Origin: Metarhizobium sp017305935 | GTDB lineage: Bacteria > Pseudomonadota > Alphaproteobacteria > Rhizobiales > Rhizobiaceae | DNA: 64,000 bases | Assembly (NCBI RefSeq): GCF_029601685.1 | Contig: NZ_JARRIR010000004.1 | Span: forward strand, 186,001-250,000 | Direction: 5' to 3' | Shown here: one piece after another, positions 17,063-25,553 of the stretch | Layout of the letters: every line of letters begins with the position of its first letter | Position numbering within the stretch: position 1 is the stretch's first letter | Notes under the pieces: generated by a model | What the model was told of the DNA's origin: nothing | Database searches by the model: none | The model's input: only the letters and a program-made list of their open reading frames with translations | Program-made: the position numbers and the translations under genes

Positions 17063-17094
17063 CTTGGCAGCACTCTCAATTGAATGCTGCCAAG
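17063..17094 (+). terminator. Terminator-like hairpin after the ABC permease operon
   Basis: A perfect 10-bp stem (17063-17072 with 17085-17094) and 12-nt loop begin 5 nt past the permease stop. Only a short ATTTGAATT follows, so termination efficiency is uncertain. Confidence 0.55.
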
Positions 17095-17216
17095 CATTTG
17101 AATTCAAACGTTAAATGTGCTATTATGGCCCTAATGTAAAGCTTCGGTTAACCGTGTTCGTGTTCTCTTTCAAGGATGCAGCCCACGACTGCGGCAACTT
17201 TGAAAGCGAGGCCGTC

Positions 17217-17483
17217 ATGAGTAAGGACATGGAACTGCAACTGAAGGGCTACGGGGTAACCACGGCCCATATCCTCTATCGTATGCCGGACCATCCGGCG
17301 ATCCTCCAGACCTATGTCTGGCAGCATTACGACCTCGCTCCGGACTTTCCGGAAATGCGCCATTTCCTGAAATTCTGGGAGGAAACGCTGGAAGGGCCGC
17401 TGCATTCGGTGCGTTACGTTCACCGCAGGCTGATCTCCGCCGGCGAATGGCGGGCGCTGAAGGGCGAATTCATCCTGCATTGA
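17217..17483 (+). CDS. usg: Usg-family protein
   Basis: A small 88-residue protein (MSKDMELQLKGYGVTTAHIL, then MPDHPAILQTYVWQ and DLAPDFPEMRHFL) matching the Usg family, known mainly from Rhizobiales and relatives. Its biochemical function is undetermined. It is soluble with no signal peptide. ATG 17217 is preceded by AGCGAGG. The in-frame extension up to 17115 is not family-like. It is apparently monocistronic. Confidence 0.85.
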   Translation: MSKDMELQLKGYGVTTAHILYRMPDHPAILQTYVWQHYDLAPDFPEMRHFLKFWEETLEGPLHSVRYVHRRLISAGEWRALKGEFILH

Positions 17484-17553
17484 ACCGTCTTGTCCTTGCC
17501 ATTCCCACCCACGCTCTTTAGACCATCGAAAACGGTTTACGGAGCGTGCGGCA

Positions 17554-18369
17554 ATGACGAAGATCGACGAGGAAGCCCTGGCGGAAGCCTATAACCAGGC
17601 GCTGGCGCTGGAAAAGGCCGGCGACATCGACGCCGCAGTCGCGGCCTATCGCCAGGTTCTGGAGATCGATCCCGAGGATCACGGCGGTGCGGCCGTGCGC
17701 ATCGCCGCCATGGGATGCGGCGAGACGCCGCCCAAGGCACCGGATGCCTATGTCGAAACACTGTTCGACCAGCATGCCGAAGTGTTTGAGGACGTGCTCG
17801 TCGAGCAGCTCGGCTATGCCGTGCCGATGATGGTGCGGCAGCGTCTGCAGGCGCTGAAGCTCGGCCCCTTCCAACGCCTGCTCGATCTCGGCTGCGGCAC
17901 CGGCCTTACCGGCGAAGCGCTGGCCGACATGGTCGAGGATATGACCGGCATCGACATTTCCGAAAACATGGTCGAGCTCGCCCATGAAAAGGAACTCTAC
18001 GAAACGCTCTACGTCGCCGAGCTGGAAGACTTCCTCGAGGACAATGACGACGAGCCCTTCGACATCGTGACCGCCACCGACGTGCTGCCCTATCTCGGGG
18101 CGCTGGAGCCGCTGTTCTTCGGCGCGGCCGAAAACATGACGCCCGGCGGCCTGTTGATCTTCTCCTCAGAGACCCTGCCGGCCGACGTGCTCGGTGAGCG
18201 GCCCTACATGGTCGGCCCGCACCAGCGTTTTGCGCATGCCGAATCCTATGTCCGCCAACGGCTCGACGAGACCGGCTTTGACGTGGTCGAGGTGACCGAC
18301 ATCAATGTGCGCATGCAGGACGGCAATCCGACCCCCGGCCATCTGGTCATCGCCCGCCTGCGCGGCTGA
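17554..18369 (+). CDS. SAM-dependent methyltransferase with N-terminal TPR-like region
   Basis: 271 residues. About 50 N-terminal residues resemble a tetratricopeptide helix pair (ALAEAYNQALALEKAGDIDAAVAAY). A class I methyltransferase domain follows, with motif I LLDLGCGTGLTGEAL (about 109-123) and the acidic motif II segment TGIDISENMVELA. The combination is common among small-molecule or NodS-like methyltransferases, but the substrate is unknown. A GGAG at about 17540 precedes the ATG. The dehydrogenase gene begins 24 nt downstream, so the two are probably co-transcribed. Confidence 0.85.
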   Translation: MTKIDEEALAEAYNQALALEKAGDIDAAVAAYRQVLEIDPEDHGGAAVRIAAMGCGETPPKAPDAYVETLFDQHAEVFEDVLVEQLGYAVPMMVRQRLQALKLGPFQRLLDLGCGTGLTGEALADMVEDMTGIDISENMVELAHEKELYETLYVAELEDFLEDNDDEPFDIVTATDVLPYLGALEPLFFGAAENMTPGGLLIFSSETLPADVLGERPYMVGPHQRFAHAESYVRQRLDETGFDVVEVTDINVRMQDGNPTPGHLVIARLRG

Positions 18370-18393
18370 AGTTAATCAAGAGGAGCATGACCA

Positions 18394-19266
18394 ATGGCAA
18401 ATGTGGCGTTCATCGGCCTCGGCGTGATGGGTTTTCCGATGGCGGGACACCTGAGGAACAAGGGCGGCCATGCCGTGACGGTCTATAACCGCACCGCCGC
18501 CAAAGCGGAAAGCTGGACCAAGATCTATGGCGGCGCATCGGCGCCGACGCCGGCGCAAGCGGCGCGCGACGCCGATTTCGTCTTCACCTGCGTCGGCAAC
18601 GACGACGACCTGCGCCAGGTCACCACCGGCGCCGACGGCGTCCTTTCCACTATGAAGCCAGGCGCCATCCTGATCGACAACACCACGGCCAGCGCCGAAG
18701 TTGCCCGCGAACTCGACGCCGCCGCCCGCGCCCGTGGCTGCCGTTTCATCGATGCGCCGGTCTCCGGCGGCCAGTCCGGTGCCGAAAACGGCGTGCTGAC
18801 CGTCATGTGCGGCGGCGAGCCGCAAATCTTCGAGAAAGCGCGGCCGGTGATCGACGCCTATGCGCGCATGGTTGGGCTGATGGGCCCGGCAGGAAGCGGC
18901 CAGCTTTCGAAGATGGTCAACCAGATCTGCATCGCCGGGCTGGTGCAGGGCCTGTCGGAAGGCATCCATTTCGCCAAGCGCGCTGGTCTCGACGTCGAGC
19001 GGCTGATCGAGGTGATCTCCAAGGGCGCCGCCGGCTCGTGGCAGATGGAAAACCGCCACAAGACGATGAACGAAGGCAAATTCGATTTCGGCTTCGCCAT
19101 CGACTGGATGCGCAAGGATCTCGGCATCGTGCTGTCCGAAGCCCGCCGCAACGGCGCCACCCTGCCGGTCACCGCGCTGGTCGACCAGTTCTACGGCGAC
19201 GTGCAGGCCATGGGCGGCAATCGCTGGGACACGTCGTCGCTGCTGGCGCGCCTGGAGAAGCCGTAA
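18394..19266 (+). CDS. Beta-hydroxyacid dehydrogenase, 3-hydroxyisobutyrate / tartronate semialdehyde reductase family
   Basis: Cytosolic NAD(P)-dependent oxidoreductase of 290 residues. The N-terminal Rossmann motif is FIGLGVMGFPMAGHL, the substrate-binding signature is DAPVSGGQSGAENG, and the catalytic lysine lies in GQLSKMVNQI. These are diagnostic of the HIBADH/GarR/GLYR family. Candidate substrates are 3-hydroxyisobutyrate, tartronate semialdehyde or glyoxylate/succinate semialdehyde; sequence alone does not separate them. An AGAGGAGCA ribosome-binding site precedes the ATG. Confidence 0.88.
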   Translation: MANVAFIGLGVMGFPMAGHLRNKGGHAVTVYNRTAAKAESWTKIYGGASAPTPAQAARDADFVFTCVGNDDDLRQVTTGADGVLSTMKPGAILIDNTTASAEVARELDAAARARGCRFIDAPVSGGQSGAENGVLTVMCGGEPQIFEKARPVIDAYARMVGLMGPAGSGQLSKMVNQICIAGLVQGLSEGIHFAKRAGLDVERLIEVISKGAAGSWQMENRHKTMNEGKFDFGFAIDWMRKDLGIVLSEARRNGATLPVTALVDQFYGDVQAMGGNRWDTSSLLARLEKP

Positions 19267-19566
19267 AGCAAGAGCAAGACTGTCGCCGCCTATCCCTTCC
19301 GGCAACCTCATCGCATATGAGCCGAGCGCTGCTCCAAAACCCCTTCCCCCCCTCGGGGAGAAGGGATTTTCGGCACCGAGGAGCACTATGGAGCTATCCT
19401 GCTTCCTCTTCGCAGCTCAGGAATTTCAAGGCAGCGGCTTCCTTCCATACCCGCCCTCCGTCTGCGACAATGGCAGCCGCTTTTGCAGTTGGCGATTTTC
19501 GTCAGGCTCCTTTATAGACGGCGACGGCTTCGTTCCATTGCTTCGAGCACAGACAAGGATATCCCC
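19267..19566. other. Intergenic region upstream of cobT containing a dispersed palindrome
   Basis: 300 nt without a supported gene. It holds an imperfect palindrome at 19341-19365 related to the repeat near 24.5 kb. I looked for a cobalamin riboswitch (B12-box-like segment, conserved four-way junction) and did not see one. A 60-codon frame at 19388-19570 is Ser/Cys/Phe-rich and not credible. Confidence 0.5.
19341..19365. repeat. Dispersed palindromic element (CCCTTC...GAAGGG type)
   Basis: Imperfect palindrome: CCCTTCCCC on the left and GGGGAGAAGGG at 19355-19365. The right arm is the same GGAGAAGGG core seen twice at 24546-24674. Such short intergenic palindromes are common in rhizobial genomes. 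Confidence 0.55.
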
Positions 19567-20583
19567 ATGAGCGTGACCGGCCTTCCCTTCGACGATTTTC
19601 GTGCGCTGTTGCGGGAGCTCCCCGGCCCCGATGTGAAGGCGCTGGCGGAGGCGCGCGCGCGTGACGCCCAACTCACCAAGCCGCCGGGCGCGCTCGGCCG
19701 TCTCGAGGAAATCGCCTTCTGGCTGGCCGCCTGGAGCGGCCGCGCGCCGGCTGTTACCCGGCCCCTGGTCGCCATCTTCGCCGGCAATCACGGCGTCACC
19801 CGCCACGGCATCACGCCCTTTCCGCCTGAAGTGACCAAGCAGATGGTCGCAAACTTCTCTTCCGGCGGCGCGGCGATCAACCAGATCTGCATCGCCCATG
19901 ATCTCGGCCTGAAGGTCTTCGACCTGGCGCTGGATTATCCGACTGGCGACATCACCTGCGAGCCGGCGCTTTCCGAGCGCGATTGCGCCGCCACCATGGC
20001 CTTCGGCATGGAGGCGATTGCCGGCGGCACCGATCTGCTGTGTATCGGCGAAATGGGCATCGGCAACACCACCATCGCCGCCGCGATCAATTATGCGCTA
20101 TACGGCGGCACGGCGGCCGAATGGGTCGGCCCCGGCACCGGTTCGCATGGCGAACTGCTGGAGAAGAAGGTTCGCGCGGTCGAGACCGCCGTCGCCTTTC
20201 ACAAGGACCACCTCTCCGATCCCCTGGAAGTGCTGCGCCGCCTCGGCGGCCGTGAAATCGCCGCCATGGCCGGCGCGATCCTCGCCGCACGCATGCAGAA
20301 GGTGCCGGTGCTGATCGACGGTTATGTCGCCACCGCCGCGGCCGCCATCCTCAAGGCCGCCAACCCCTCGGCGCTCGATCATTGCCTGATCGGCCATGTC
20401 TCGGCCGAGCCCGGCCATCTGCAGGCGGTCGAAAAGCTCGGCAAGACGCCGCTTCTGGCGCTCGGCATGCGGCTCGGCGAAGGCACGGGTGCGGCGCTTG
20501 CCGCCGGCATCGTCAAGGCCGCCGCCGCCTGCCATTCCGGCATGGCGACCTTCGAAAGCGCCGGGGTCAGCAACAAGGGCTGA
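19567..20583 (+). CDS. cobT: Nicotinate-nucleotide--dimethylbenzimidazole phosphoribosyltransferase
   Basis: Makes alpha-ribazole phosphate from nicotinate mononucleotide and 5,6-dimethylbenzimidazole, supplying the lower ligand of cobalamin. The gene is called cobU in the Pseudomonas denitrificans nomenclature. The 338 residues match the family length. Landmarks are TKPPGALGRLE, the GNHGVTRHGITPFP segment, GEMGIGNTT, and the C-terminal GMRLGEGTGAALA with the catalytic Glu. AAGGAT precedes ATG 19567. cobS, the next pathway step, lies 4 kb downstream. Confidence 0.96.
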   Translation: MSVTGLPFDDFRALLRELPGPDVKALAEARARDAQLTKPPGALGRLEEIAFWLAAWSGRAPAVTRPLVAIFAGNHGVTRHGITPFPPEVTKQMVANFSSGGAAINQICIAHDLGLKVFDLALDYPTGDITCEPALSERDCAATMAFGMEAIAGGTDLLCIGEMGIGNTTIAAAINYALYGGTAAEWVGPGTGSHGELLEKKVRAVETAVAFHKDHLSDPLEVLRRLGGREIAAMAGAILAARMQKVPVLIDGYVATAAAAILKAANPSALDHCLIGHVSAEPGHLQAVEKLGKTPLLALGMRLGEGTGAALAAGIVKAAAACHSGMATFESAGVSNKG

Positions 20584-20719
20584 TGTTTTTTACGGTAGGC
20601 GCGCGGCGTGGCGACACGCGCCCGCGCTTGCGCCTTCGCCCTCGAATCGCTATGCGCAACGGCAAGCCATGCCAACGGAGCCGGGCGGCAAGCGCCGCCT
20701 GCAGCAGAAAGTACATGAC

Positions 20720-21100
20720 GTGAGCACAGCGCCCTTCGAGAAAAAGACCGGCATCAGCCATTTCTTCGCCGCCGCGAGCTATTCGCGCGACGGTTTCCTG
20801 CGCCTGCTGCAGGAAGCCGCCTTCCGGCAGGAACTCGGCTTCTTCGTCGCCATCCTGCTGATCTTCCTGCTGGTCGGGGCCAGCGCCGGCGAATTCATGG
20901 TCGTGACCGTCCTGTTCCTGGCGCTGTTTGCGATAGAGGCGATCAATACCGCCATCGAGGAGCTTGTCGATCGCATCTCGCCGGAGATTTCGTCCGTCGG
21001 CAAACATGCCAAGGATCTCGGTTCATTCGCCGTCCTCTGCACGATCCTAAGCGCCAGCCTTTATGCGCTGGTCACTGTCGCCATGCACCTGTTCGCATAA
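20720..21100 (+). CDS. dgkA: Diacylglycerol kinase (small integral-membrane DgkA type)
   Basis: Phosphorylates membrane diacylglycerol, recycling lipid left from periplasmic glucan modification. The 126-residue protein has three TM helices and the family motif EAINTAIEELVDRIS near its centre, which includes the catalytic Glu and Asn. The GTG at 20720 gives a normal-sized DgkA. An in-frame ATG at 20669 would add 17 Arg/Lys-rich residues. Neither has a strong ribosome-binding site, so the start is uncertain. It is convergent with the histidine kinase gene, with 2 nt between stops. Confidence 0.88.
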   Translation: MSTAPFEKKTGISHFFAAASYSRDGFLRLLQEAAFRQELGFFVAILLIFLLVGASAGEFMVVTVLFLALFAIEAINTAIEELVDRISPEISSVGKHAKDLGSFAVLCTILSASLYALVTVAMHLFA

Positions 21101-21102
21101 AT

Positions 21103-22638
21103 TTACGCGAAGCTGCGGCGGCGGCGCTCGACGGCCTGGGTTTCCTCGACCGCAGGCAGCGATTGCAGCACGCGCTTGGCGGGCAGGATGGCGATGACCT
21201 CGGTGCCCTCGCGAAGCTTCGATTTGAGATGAAACTGGCCGTTGTGCTTGGCAAGGATGGCCTGAACGATCGGCAGGCCGAGGCCGGTGCCCTGCTCGGC
21301 GCTCTTGATGGCGATCGAGCCCTGGCCGAAGGCGGAGAGCACGACCGGGATTTCGTTTTCGGGAATGCCGGGGCCGTTGTCCTTGATCGAAATGTACTGG
21401 CCGCCGCCGGCCGTCCAGCCGACCTTGACGGTGACCTCGCCGCCTTGCGGCGTGAATTTGACGGCATTCGACAGAAGATTGAGGATCACCTGCCGCATGG
21501 ATTTTTCGTCTGCCCAGACCAGCGGCAGGTTCGGCTCGACATTCGACTGGATGGCGATGTTCTTGGCGCGGGCGCGCAATTGCACCATGCCGATGCAATC
21601 CTCGCAGATTTCCAGCAGCGAGATCGACTCCTCGTTCAGTTCGTAGCGGCCGGCCTCGATGCGCGAGAGGTCGAGGATCTCGTTGATCAGGTTCAGCAGG
21701 TGCTGGCCCGAGCGGTGAATGTCGTTGGTGTATTCCTTGTAGATCGGATTGTTGAGCGGCCCCATCACCTCTGTCGCCATCACCTCGGAAAAGCCCAGGA
21801 TGGCGTTCAGCGGCGTGCGCAATTCGTGCGACATCGAGGCGAGGAAACGGGATTTGGCAAGATTCGCCTCTTCGGCCCGGCGACGGGCCTCGTCGGACAT
21901 CGACTTGGCGACTTCCAGCTCGGCGATCAGGTCGTCCTTTTCCGACTGGAAGGAGAGCAGGCTGCGATTGGTCAGGAACATGCGGTCGCTGACATAGATG
22001 AAGAAAGCGAAGGCGATGGCGAACATCGCCAGCAGGCCGATATCCGGCACGTCTCGGCTCAGTCCCGCCTTGGCGGCGAGCGCCAGCGCGACCGGCGCGA
22101 AGCCGAACATCACCGCCCGTCGCAGCATGGTGTTGGCCAGCGAGGCGGCCGAAAGTGCGACCAGAAGCCCCGCGCCCTTGAACAGCACATAGCTGTTGCC
22201 ACCGCAGAACTGGCATTGCTGCAGGGCGAACAAAGCCCATCCACCGCCGTTCAGCACCTGGCCCGCCAGCAGGTAACGCCGCCATTTGCGCGCCGATTCC
22301 GGCGTCATCTCGCGGGCCTTGGCGCGGCGCGCGATCAGGATGTTGGCGGCATGGAAGCTGAGTGCAAGGAAGGCCCAGCCGATCAGATTGAGCTGCTGGT
22401 TGAAATAGGTGCCGATGGCGGTGATCAGCAGCACCAGGATCGGAACGACCGTCGCTCCCTGCAGCATGGCCGTCAGATGCATCACCATCATTTCGCGGTC
22501 GAAATGCTGGGTGGTGGCGTTTCCGGTCTGCAGGCGTTCGCGCGTGGCTTTGACAGCCTTCGCCACAGCCTTGTTCTTATGGCTGCGGGAAAGATCGACG
22601 ATATTCTTGTCGGTCTGGGAGCTGACGCCTTGACTCAT
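21103..22638 (-). CDS. Membrane sensor histidine kinase (PleC/DivJ-like kinase core)
   Basis: 511 residues. About 60 charged residues are followed by five or six TM helices (about 70-220), a linker coiled-coil, then a HisKA domain with phospho-acceptor His271 in MSHELRTPLNAILGF and an HATPase domain with N-box NLLSNAVKF, DNGPGIP and GTGLGLPIV. The HisKA sequence and AFGQG element resemble the DivJ/PleC/PdhS group of alphaproteobacterial cell-cycle kinases. The exact identity is not provable here, and no response regulator is adjacent. ATG 22638 is used; an in-frame GTG at 22683 has an AAGGAAT closer upstream and would add 15 residues. Confidence 0.9.
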   Translation of the reverse strand: MSQGVSSQTDKNIVDLSRSHKNKAVAKAVKATRERLQTGNATTQHFDREMMVMHLTAMLQGATVVPILVLLITAIGTYFNQQLNLIGWAFLALSFHAANILIARRAKAREMTPESARKWRRYLLAGQVLNGGGWALFALQQCQFCGGNSYVLFKGAGLLVALSAASLANTMLRRAVMFGFAPVALALAAKAGLSRDVPDIGLLAMFAIAFAFFIYVSDRMFLTNRSLLSFQSEKDDLIAELEVAKSMSDEARRRAEEANLAKSRFLASMSHELRTPLNAILGFSEVMATEVMGPLNNPIYKEYTNDIHRSGQHLLNLINEILDLSRIEAGRYELNEESISLLEICEDCIGMVQLRARAKNIAIQSNVEPNLPLVWADEKSMRQVILNLLSNAVKFTPQGGEVTVKVGWTAGGGQYISIKDNGPGIPENEIPVVLSAFGQGSIAIKSAEQGTGLGLPIVQAILAKHNGQFHLKSKLREGTEVIAILPAKRVLQSLPAVEETQAVERRRRSFA

Positions 22639-22753
22639 GGTGCTCGGAAACGGAATGCGGAACAGTTCTTTCAGCCTAAGCACAATTCCTTAAGAAGATG
22701 CTGCCGTGAAATGATTTGTTTGCCATCTTGGGTGACGATTCGTTTGGGATTGG

Positions 22754-23323
22754 ATGCCGCATTTGAGAAAACGACCGCGCCTGTGGCGCGATGCGATCGT
22801 CGCCTTCGCGCTGATCTTCCTTTTATGGCTGATCGCGATGAAGCTGCAGCAGCGTAACGAGCAGGTTCTGGCCGGCCCCTTCGTCGTCGTCGACGGCGAT
22901 ACGCTGTCGCTGGCCGGCGAGCGCCTGCGGCTGCGCGGGCTGGATGCGCCGGAGCTGAAGCAGAGCTGCGGCAATTCGGAAAGGCCATGGCCCTGCGGAC
23001 AGGCGGCCCGGACGCGGCTGGCGGAACTGGTCGGCGCCGACACGACCTGTCGCGGCGCCGAGCGCGACCGATATCGCCGCCTGCTGGTATCCTGCCGCAC
23101 GGGCCAGCAGGATCCGGCCGCGCTGATGGTGCGCGAGGGGCTGGCCGTTTCCGACGGTGGCTACGGGCTGGAGGAAGCGCAGGCGCGGCTTGCCGGCCGC
23201 GGCCTCTGGGCCGGTGATTTCAAGCGCCCCGCCGACTGGCGGCGCGAGCACGCGGCCATGGAGGGAGACGAAGGCATGTTCGGGTGGATCCGCAACCTGT
23301 TCAGCCGCGAGGAGGCGCAATGA
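22754..23323 (+). CDS. Membrane-anchored thermonuclease-family (SNase-like) protein
   Basis: 189 residues with an N-terminal TM anchor (about 13-32) and a staphylococcal-nuclease OB-fold. The catalytic residues appear intact: RLRGLDAPEL (first Arg and Glu) and DRYRRLLV (second Arg), with VVDGDTL for the Ca2+ site. Four extra cysteines (SCGNSERPWPCG, TTCRG, VSCRT) suggest disulfides, so the domain probably faces the periplasm. Its stop overlaps the next gene by 4 nt (ATGA at 23320-23323), coupling it to a uracil-DNA-glycosylase-family gene. Confidence 0.88.
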   Translation: MPHLRKRPRLWRDAIVAFALIFLLWLIAMKLQQRNEQVLAGPFVVVDGDTLSLAGERLRLRGLDAPELKQSCGNSERPWPCGQAARTRLAELVGADTTCRGAERDRYRRLLVSCRTGQQDPAALMVREGLAVSDGGYGLEEAQARLAGRGLWAGDFKRPADWRREHAAMEGDEGMFGWIRNLFSREEAQ

Positions 23324-23949
23324 AACCCGACGACGTCATCCGCCTGAGCGCCGAGATCGCCGCCTGCCGCATCTGTCGCGACAATCCGTTGCGCGGGCCG
23401 GCGGACCGGCTTCCGCATGAGCCGCGGCCTGTCGCCGTGCTTTCCCCGACCGCACGCATCCTGATCGCCGGACAGGCGCCGGGCCTGCGGGTGCACGAAA
23501 CCGGCCTGCCCTTCAACGACGCCTCCGGCGACCGGCTGCGGGCCTGGCTCGGCGTCGACCGCGACACGTTCTACGATTCCAGCCGCTTCGCCATCGTGCC
23601 GATGGGCTTCTGTTTTCCGGGCTATGATGCGCGCGGCAGCGACCTGCCGCCGCGCCGCGAATGCGCCCCCGCGTGGCGACAGCAGGCCATTGACGCCATG
23701 CCGCAAGTGGAGCTGGCGCTGGCAATCGGGCAATATGCGCAGAGCTGGCATCTGGGGCCGTTGCGCGGACCTTCGTTGACGCAGACGGTGGAGAACTGGC
23801 GCGGTATCGTCGCCGCGACCGACAGCCCGGCGGTGCTGCCGCTACCGCATCCCAGTTGGCGCAATACCGGTTGGTTGAAACGGCATCCGTGGTTCGAGGA
23901 GGAGCTGCTGCCTTTCCTCAGGAACACGGTGAGGAGATTGACAGCGTGA
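23320..23949 (+). CDS. Uracil-DNA glycosylase superfamily protein (Fe-S type)
   Basis: 209 residues. Motif A reads GQAPGLR (as GEAPG in family 4 enzymes) and motif B reads PHPSWRN. Four cysteines (CRIC near residue 14, FCFPG, and RREC) match the pattern expected for a [4Fe-4S]-bearing UDG. It would remove uracil or damaged bases from DNA. The Gln in motif A is a change from the usual Glu. The start lies within the stop of the nuclease gene, preceded by GAGGAGG. Confidence 0.85.
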   Translation: MKPDDVIRLSAEIAACRICRDNPLRGPADRLPHEPRPVAVLSPTARILIAGQAPGLRVHETGLPFNDASGDRLRAWLGVDRDTFYDSSRFAIVPMGFCFPGYDARGSDLPPRRECAPAWRQQAIDAMPQVELALAIGQYAQSWHLGPLRGPSLTQTVENWRGIVAATDSPAVLPLPHPSWRNTGWLKRHPWFEEELLPFLRNTVRRLTA

Positions 23950-24015
23950 AACAATTTTCTTTCAATCATTCAAAATTGCGGTATATGAGAAAAATTAATT
24001 CGAGGGATTGTCGAT

Positions 24016-24504
24016 ATGGATCGTCTGGACCGTAAAATTCTGCGCCTTCTGCAGGAAGACTCGACTTTGGCAGTGGCGGATCTGGCCAAGAAGGTCGGCC
24101 TGTCCACCACGCCCTGCTGGCGCCGCATCCAGAAGATGGAGGAAGACGGCGTCATCCGCCGCCGCGTCGCGCTTCTGGACCCGGTAAAGGTCAACACGAA
24201 GGTTACGGTCTTCGTCTCTGTCCGCACCGCCTCGCATTCGGTGGAATGGCTGAAGCGCTTTTCGGAAGTCGTGGCCGAATTCCCGGAAGTGGTCGAGTTC
24301 TACCGCATGAGCGGCGATGTCGACTACCTGTTGCGCGTCGTCGTGCCGGATATCGCCGCCTATGACGCCTTCTACAAGCGGATGATCGCCAAGATCGAAA
24401 TCCGCGACGTCTCCTCCGCTTTTGCGATGGAGCAGATCAAATATACGACGCAGCTTCCGCTGGATTATATGATTCTGGAAAACCAGAAGGCTGGGGAAGA
24501 GTAA
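24016..24504 (+). CDS. Lrp/AsnC-family transcriptional regulator
   Basis: Amino-acid-responsive DNA-binding protein of 162 residues. It has an N-terminal winged HTH (MDRLDRKILRLLQEDSTLAV, then LSTTPCWRRIQKMEEDGVI) and a C-terminal RAM ligand/oligomerisation domain (VVEFYRMSGDVDYLLRV). GAGGGA precedes the start. The region upstream is A+T-rich, fitting an autoregulated promoter. It has no obvious target next door, since the divergent neighbour on the left is in the same orientation. Confidence 0.93.
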   Translation: MDRLDRKILRLLQEDSTLAVADLAKKVGLSTTPCWRRIQKMEEDGVIRRRVALLDPVKVNTKVTVFVSVRTASHSVEWLKRFSEVVAEFPEVVEFYRMSGDVDYLLRVVVPDIAAYDAFYKRMIAKIEIRDVSSAFAMEQIKYTTQLPLDYMILENQKAGEE

Positions 24505-24505
24505 G

Positions 24506-24674
24506 GGTTCGACGTCGAACCTTGGGTGAGCGTTTCCCTATCTCCCTTCTCCCCCGGGGGAGAAGATCGCCGCAGCGGAATGAGGGGATGCCGCCGGCAC
24601 ATATGGATGAGATCGCTCGGCATCGCCTTCCCCCTTCTCCGGCCCTTCGGCCCCTTCTTCCCGGAGGAGAAGGG
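24506..24674. repeat. Cluster of short palindromes (dispersed intergenic repeat)
   Basis: The gap between the Lrp gene and cobS holds three palindromes: a perfect 16-nt one at 24506-24521, a perfect 20-nt one at 24546-24565 (CTTCTCCCCC and its complement), and a 9-bp stem (24632-24640 with 24666-24674, GGAGAAGGG core). The core recurs at 19341-19365. The pattern is that of a rhizobial dispersed repeat; the first palindrome may also terminate the Lrp gene. Confidence 0.65.
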
Positions 24675-24724
24675 AAAGGCGCCAAACCATCGCATTGAGA
24701 TCTTTCACTCCAGAAAGGCTGACC

Positions 24725-25504
24725 GTGTTGCGGGAATTTTGCGGCGATATCCTCCGTGCAACGGCGTTCCTGAGCCGGTTGCCGGTTCCGGCACGTTTCT
24801 TCGAGGGGCATGACGGGCGCATGGGCGGCCTGGCCGGGGCCTTTGCCCTGTCCGGCCTGCTGCTCAGCCTTCCGGCCGCCCTGCTCGCCGCGCTGCTGAT
24901 CGCCGGTGATGCGCCGCCGCTGCTTTCCGCTCTCCTGGTGCTCAGTCTCCAGACGCTGGTGACCGGCGCGCTGCATGAGGACGGCTTTGCCGATTGCGCC
25001 GATGGGCTCGGCGGCGGGCGGGATCGCGATCGTGCGCTTGCCATCATGAAGGACAGCCGCATCGGCGCCTACGGGGTGATCGCGCTGGTGCTCGGCTTTG
25101 GCCTGCGCGCCTCCGCGTTCTCGGCGCTGATGGATGTGGCAACCCCGCTTTTTGTCGCGCTCGCCTTCCTGCTGGCGCAGGCGGTCAGCCGCGCCGCCAT
25201 GGCCTGGCACTGGCAGGCCCTTCCCTCGGCCCGGCCCGGCGGCGTGGCCGATTCGGCCGGCCTGCCGGAACACGGTTCCGTGCTGGTCTGCATCGGCACG
25301 GCGCTGCTTGCGGCGCTCGTTTTCGTCGTCCTCGACCTGCCGCTGCTGCCGGTCGTCGTCGCCGTGCTTCTGGCTGGAGTCGTCACGGCCGGGTTTTCCC
25401 GTTTCGTGCGCCGCAAGATCGGCGGCCACACCGGCGATACCATCGGCGCCACGCAGCAACTCGCCGAAATGGCGGTGCTCGTCGCCCTTGCCTTGATGGC
25501 GTGA
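24725..25504 (+). CDS. cobS: Adenosylcobinamide-GDP ribazoletransferase (cobalamin synthase)
   Basis: Membrane enzyme that joins adenosylcobinamide-GDP and alpha-ribazole (phosphate) to finish cobalamin. The gene is called cobV in Pseudomonas nomenclature. The 259 residues contain an N-terminal FLSRLPVP motif, the family core DGFADCADGLGG then MKDSRIGAYG, and several TM helices. The GTG at 24725 follows AGAAAGG by 6 nt; the alternative TTG at 24695 lies in repeat-like sequence. cobT is on the same strand 4 kb upstream. Confidence 0.95.
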   Translation: MLREFCGDILRATAFLSRLPVPARFFEGHDGRMGGLAGAFALSGLLLSLPAALLAALLIAGDAPPLLSALLVLSLQTLVTGALHEDGFADCADGLGGGRDRDRALAIMKDSRIGAYGVIALVLGFGLRASAFSALMDVATPLFVALAFLLAQAVSRAAMAWHWQALPSARPGGVADSAGLPEHGSVLVCIGTALLAALVFVVLDLPLLPVVVAVLLAGVVTAGFSRFVRRKIGGHTGDTIGATQQLAEMAVLVALALMA

Positions 25505-25553
25505 AAAGCCGATATAGAGCCCGAACCCTCGCCGCAACGTGACCGGTCACCGT

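Noticed and set aside
19267..19566. A possible cobalamin riboswitch before cobT
   Set aside because: No B12 box or multi-stem layout was visible. A covariance-model search with the cobalamin riboswitch family would settle it.
20669..20719. ATG start for dgkA at 20669
   Set aside because: Adds a basic 17-residue stretch unlike DgkA; the GTG at 20720 fits the family length, though neither has a clear ribosome-binding site.
24505..24724. A small gene or riboswitch upstream of cobS
   Set aside because: The sequence is made of palindromic repeats; the translated frame is Pro/Gly/Arg-rich and resembles no protein.
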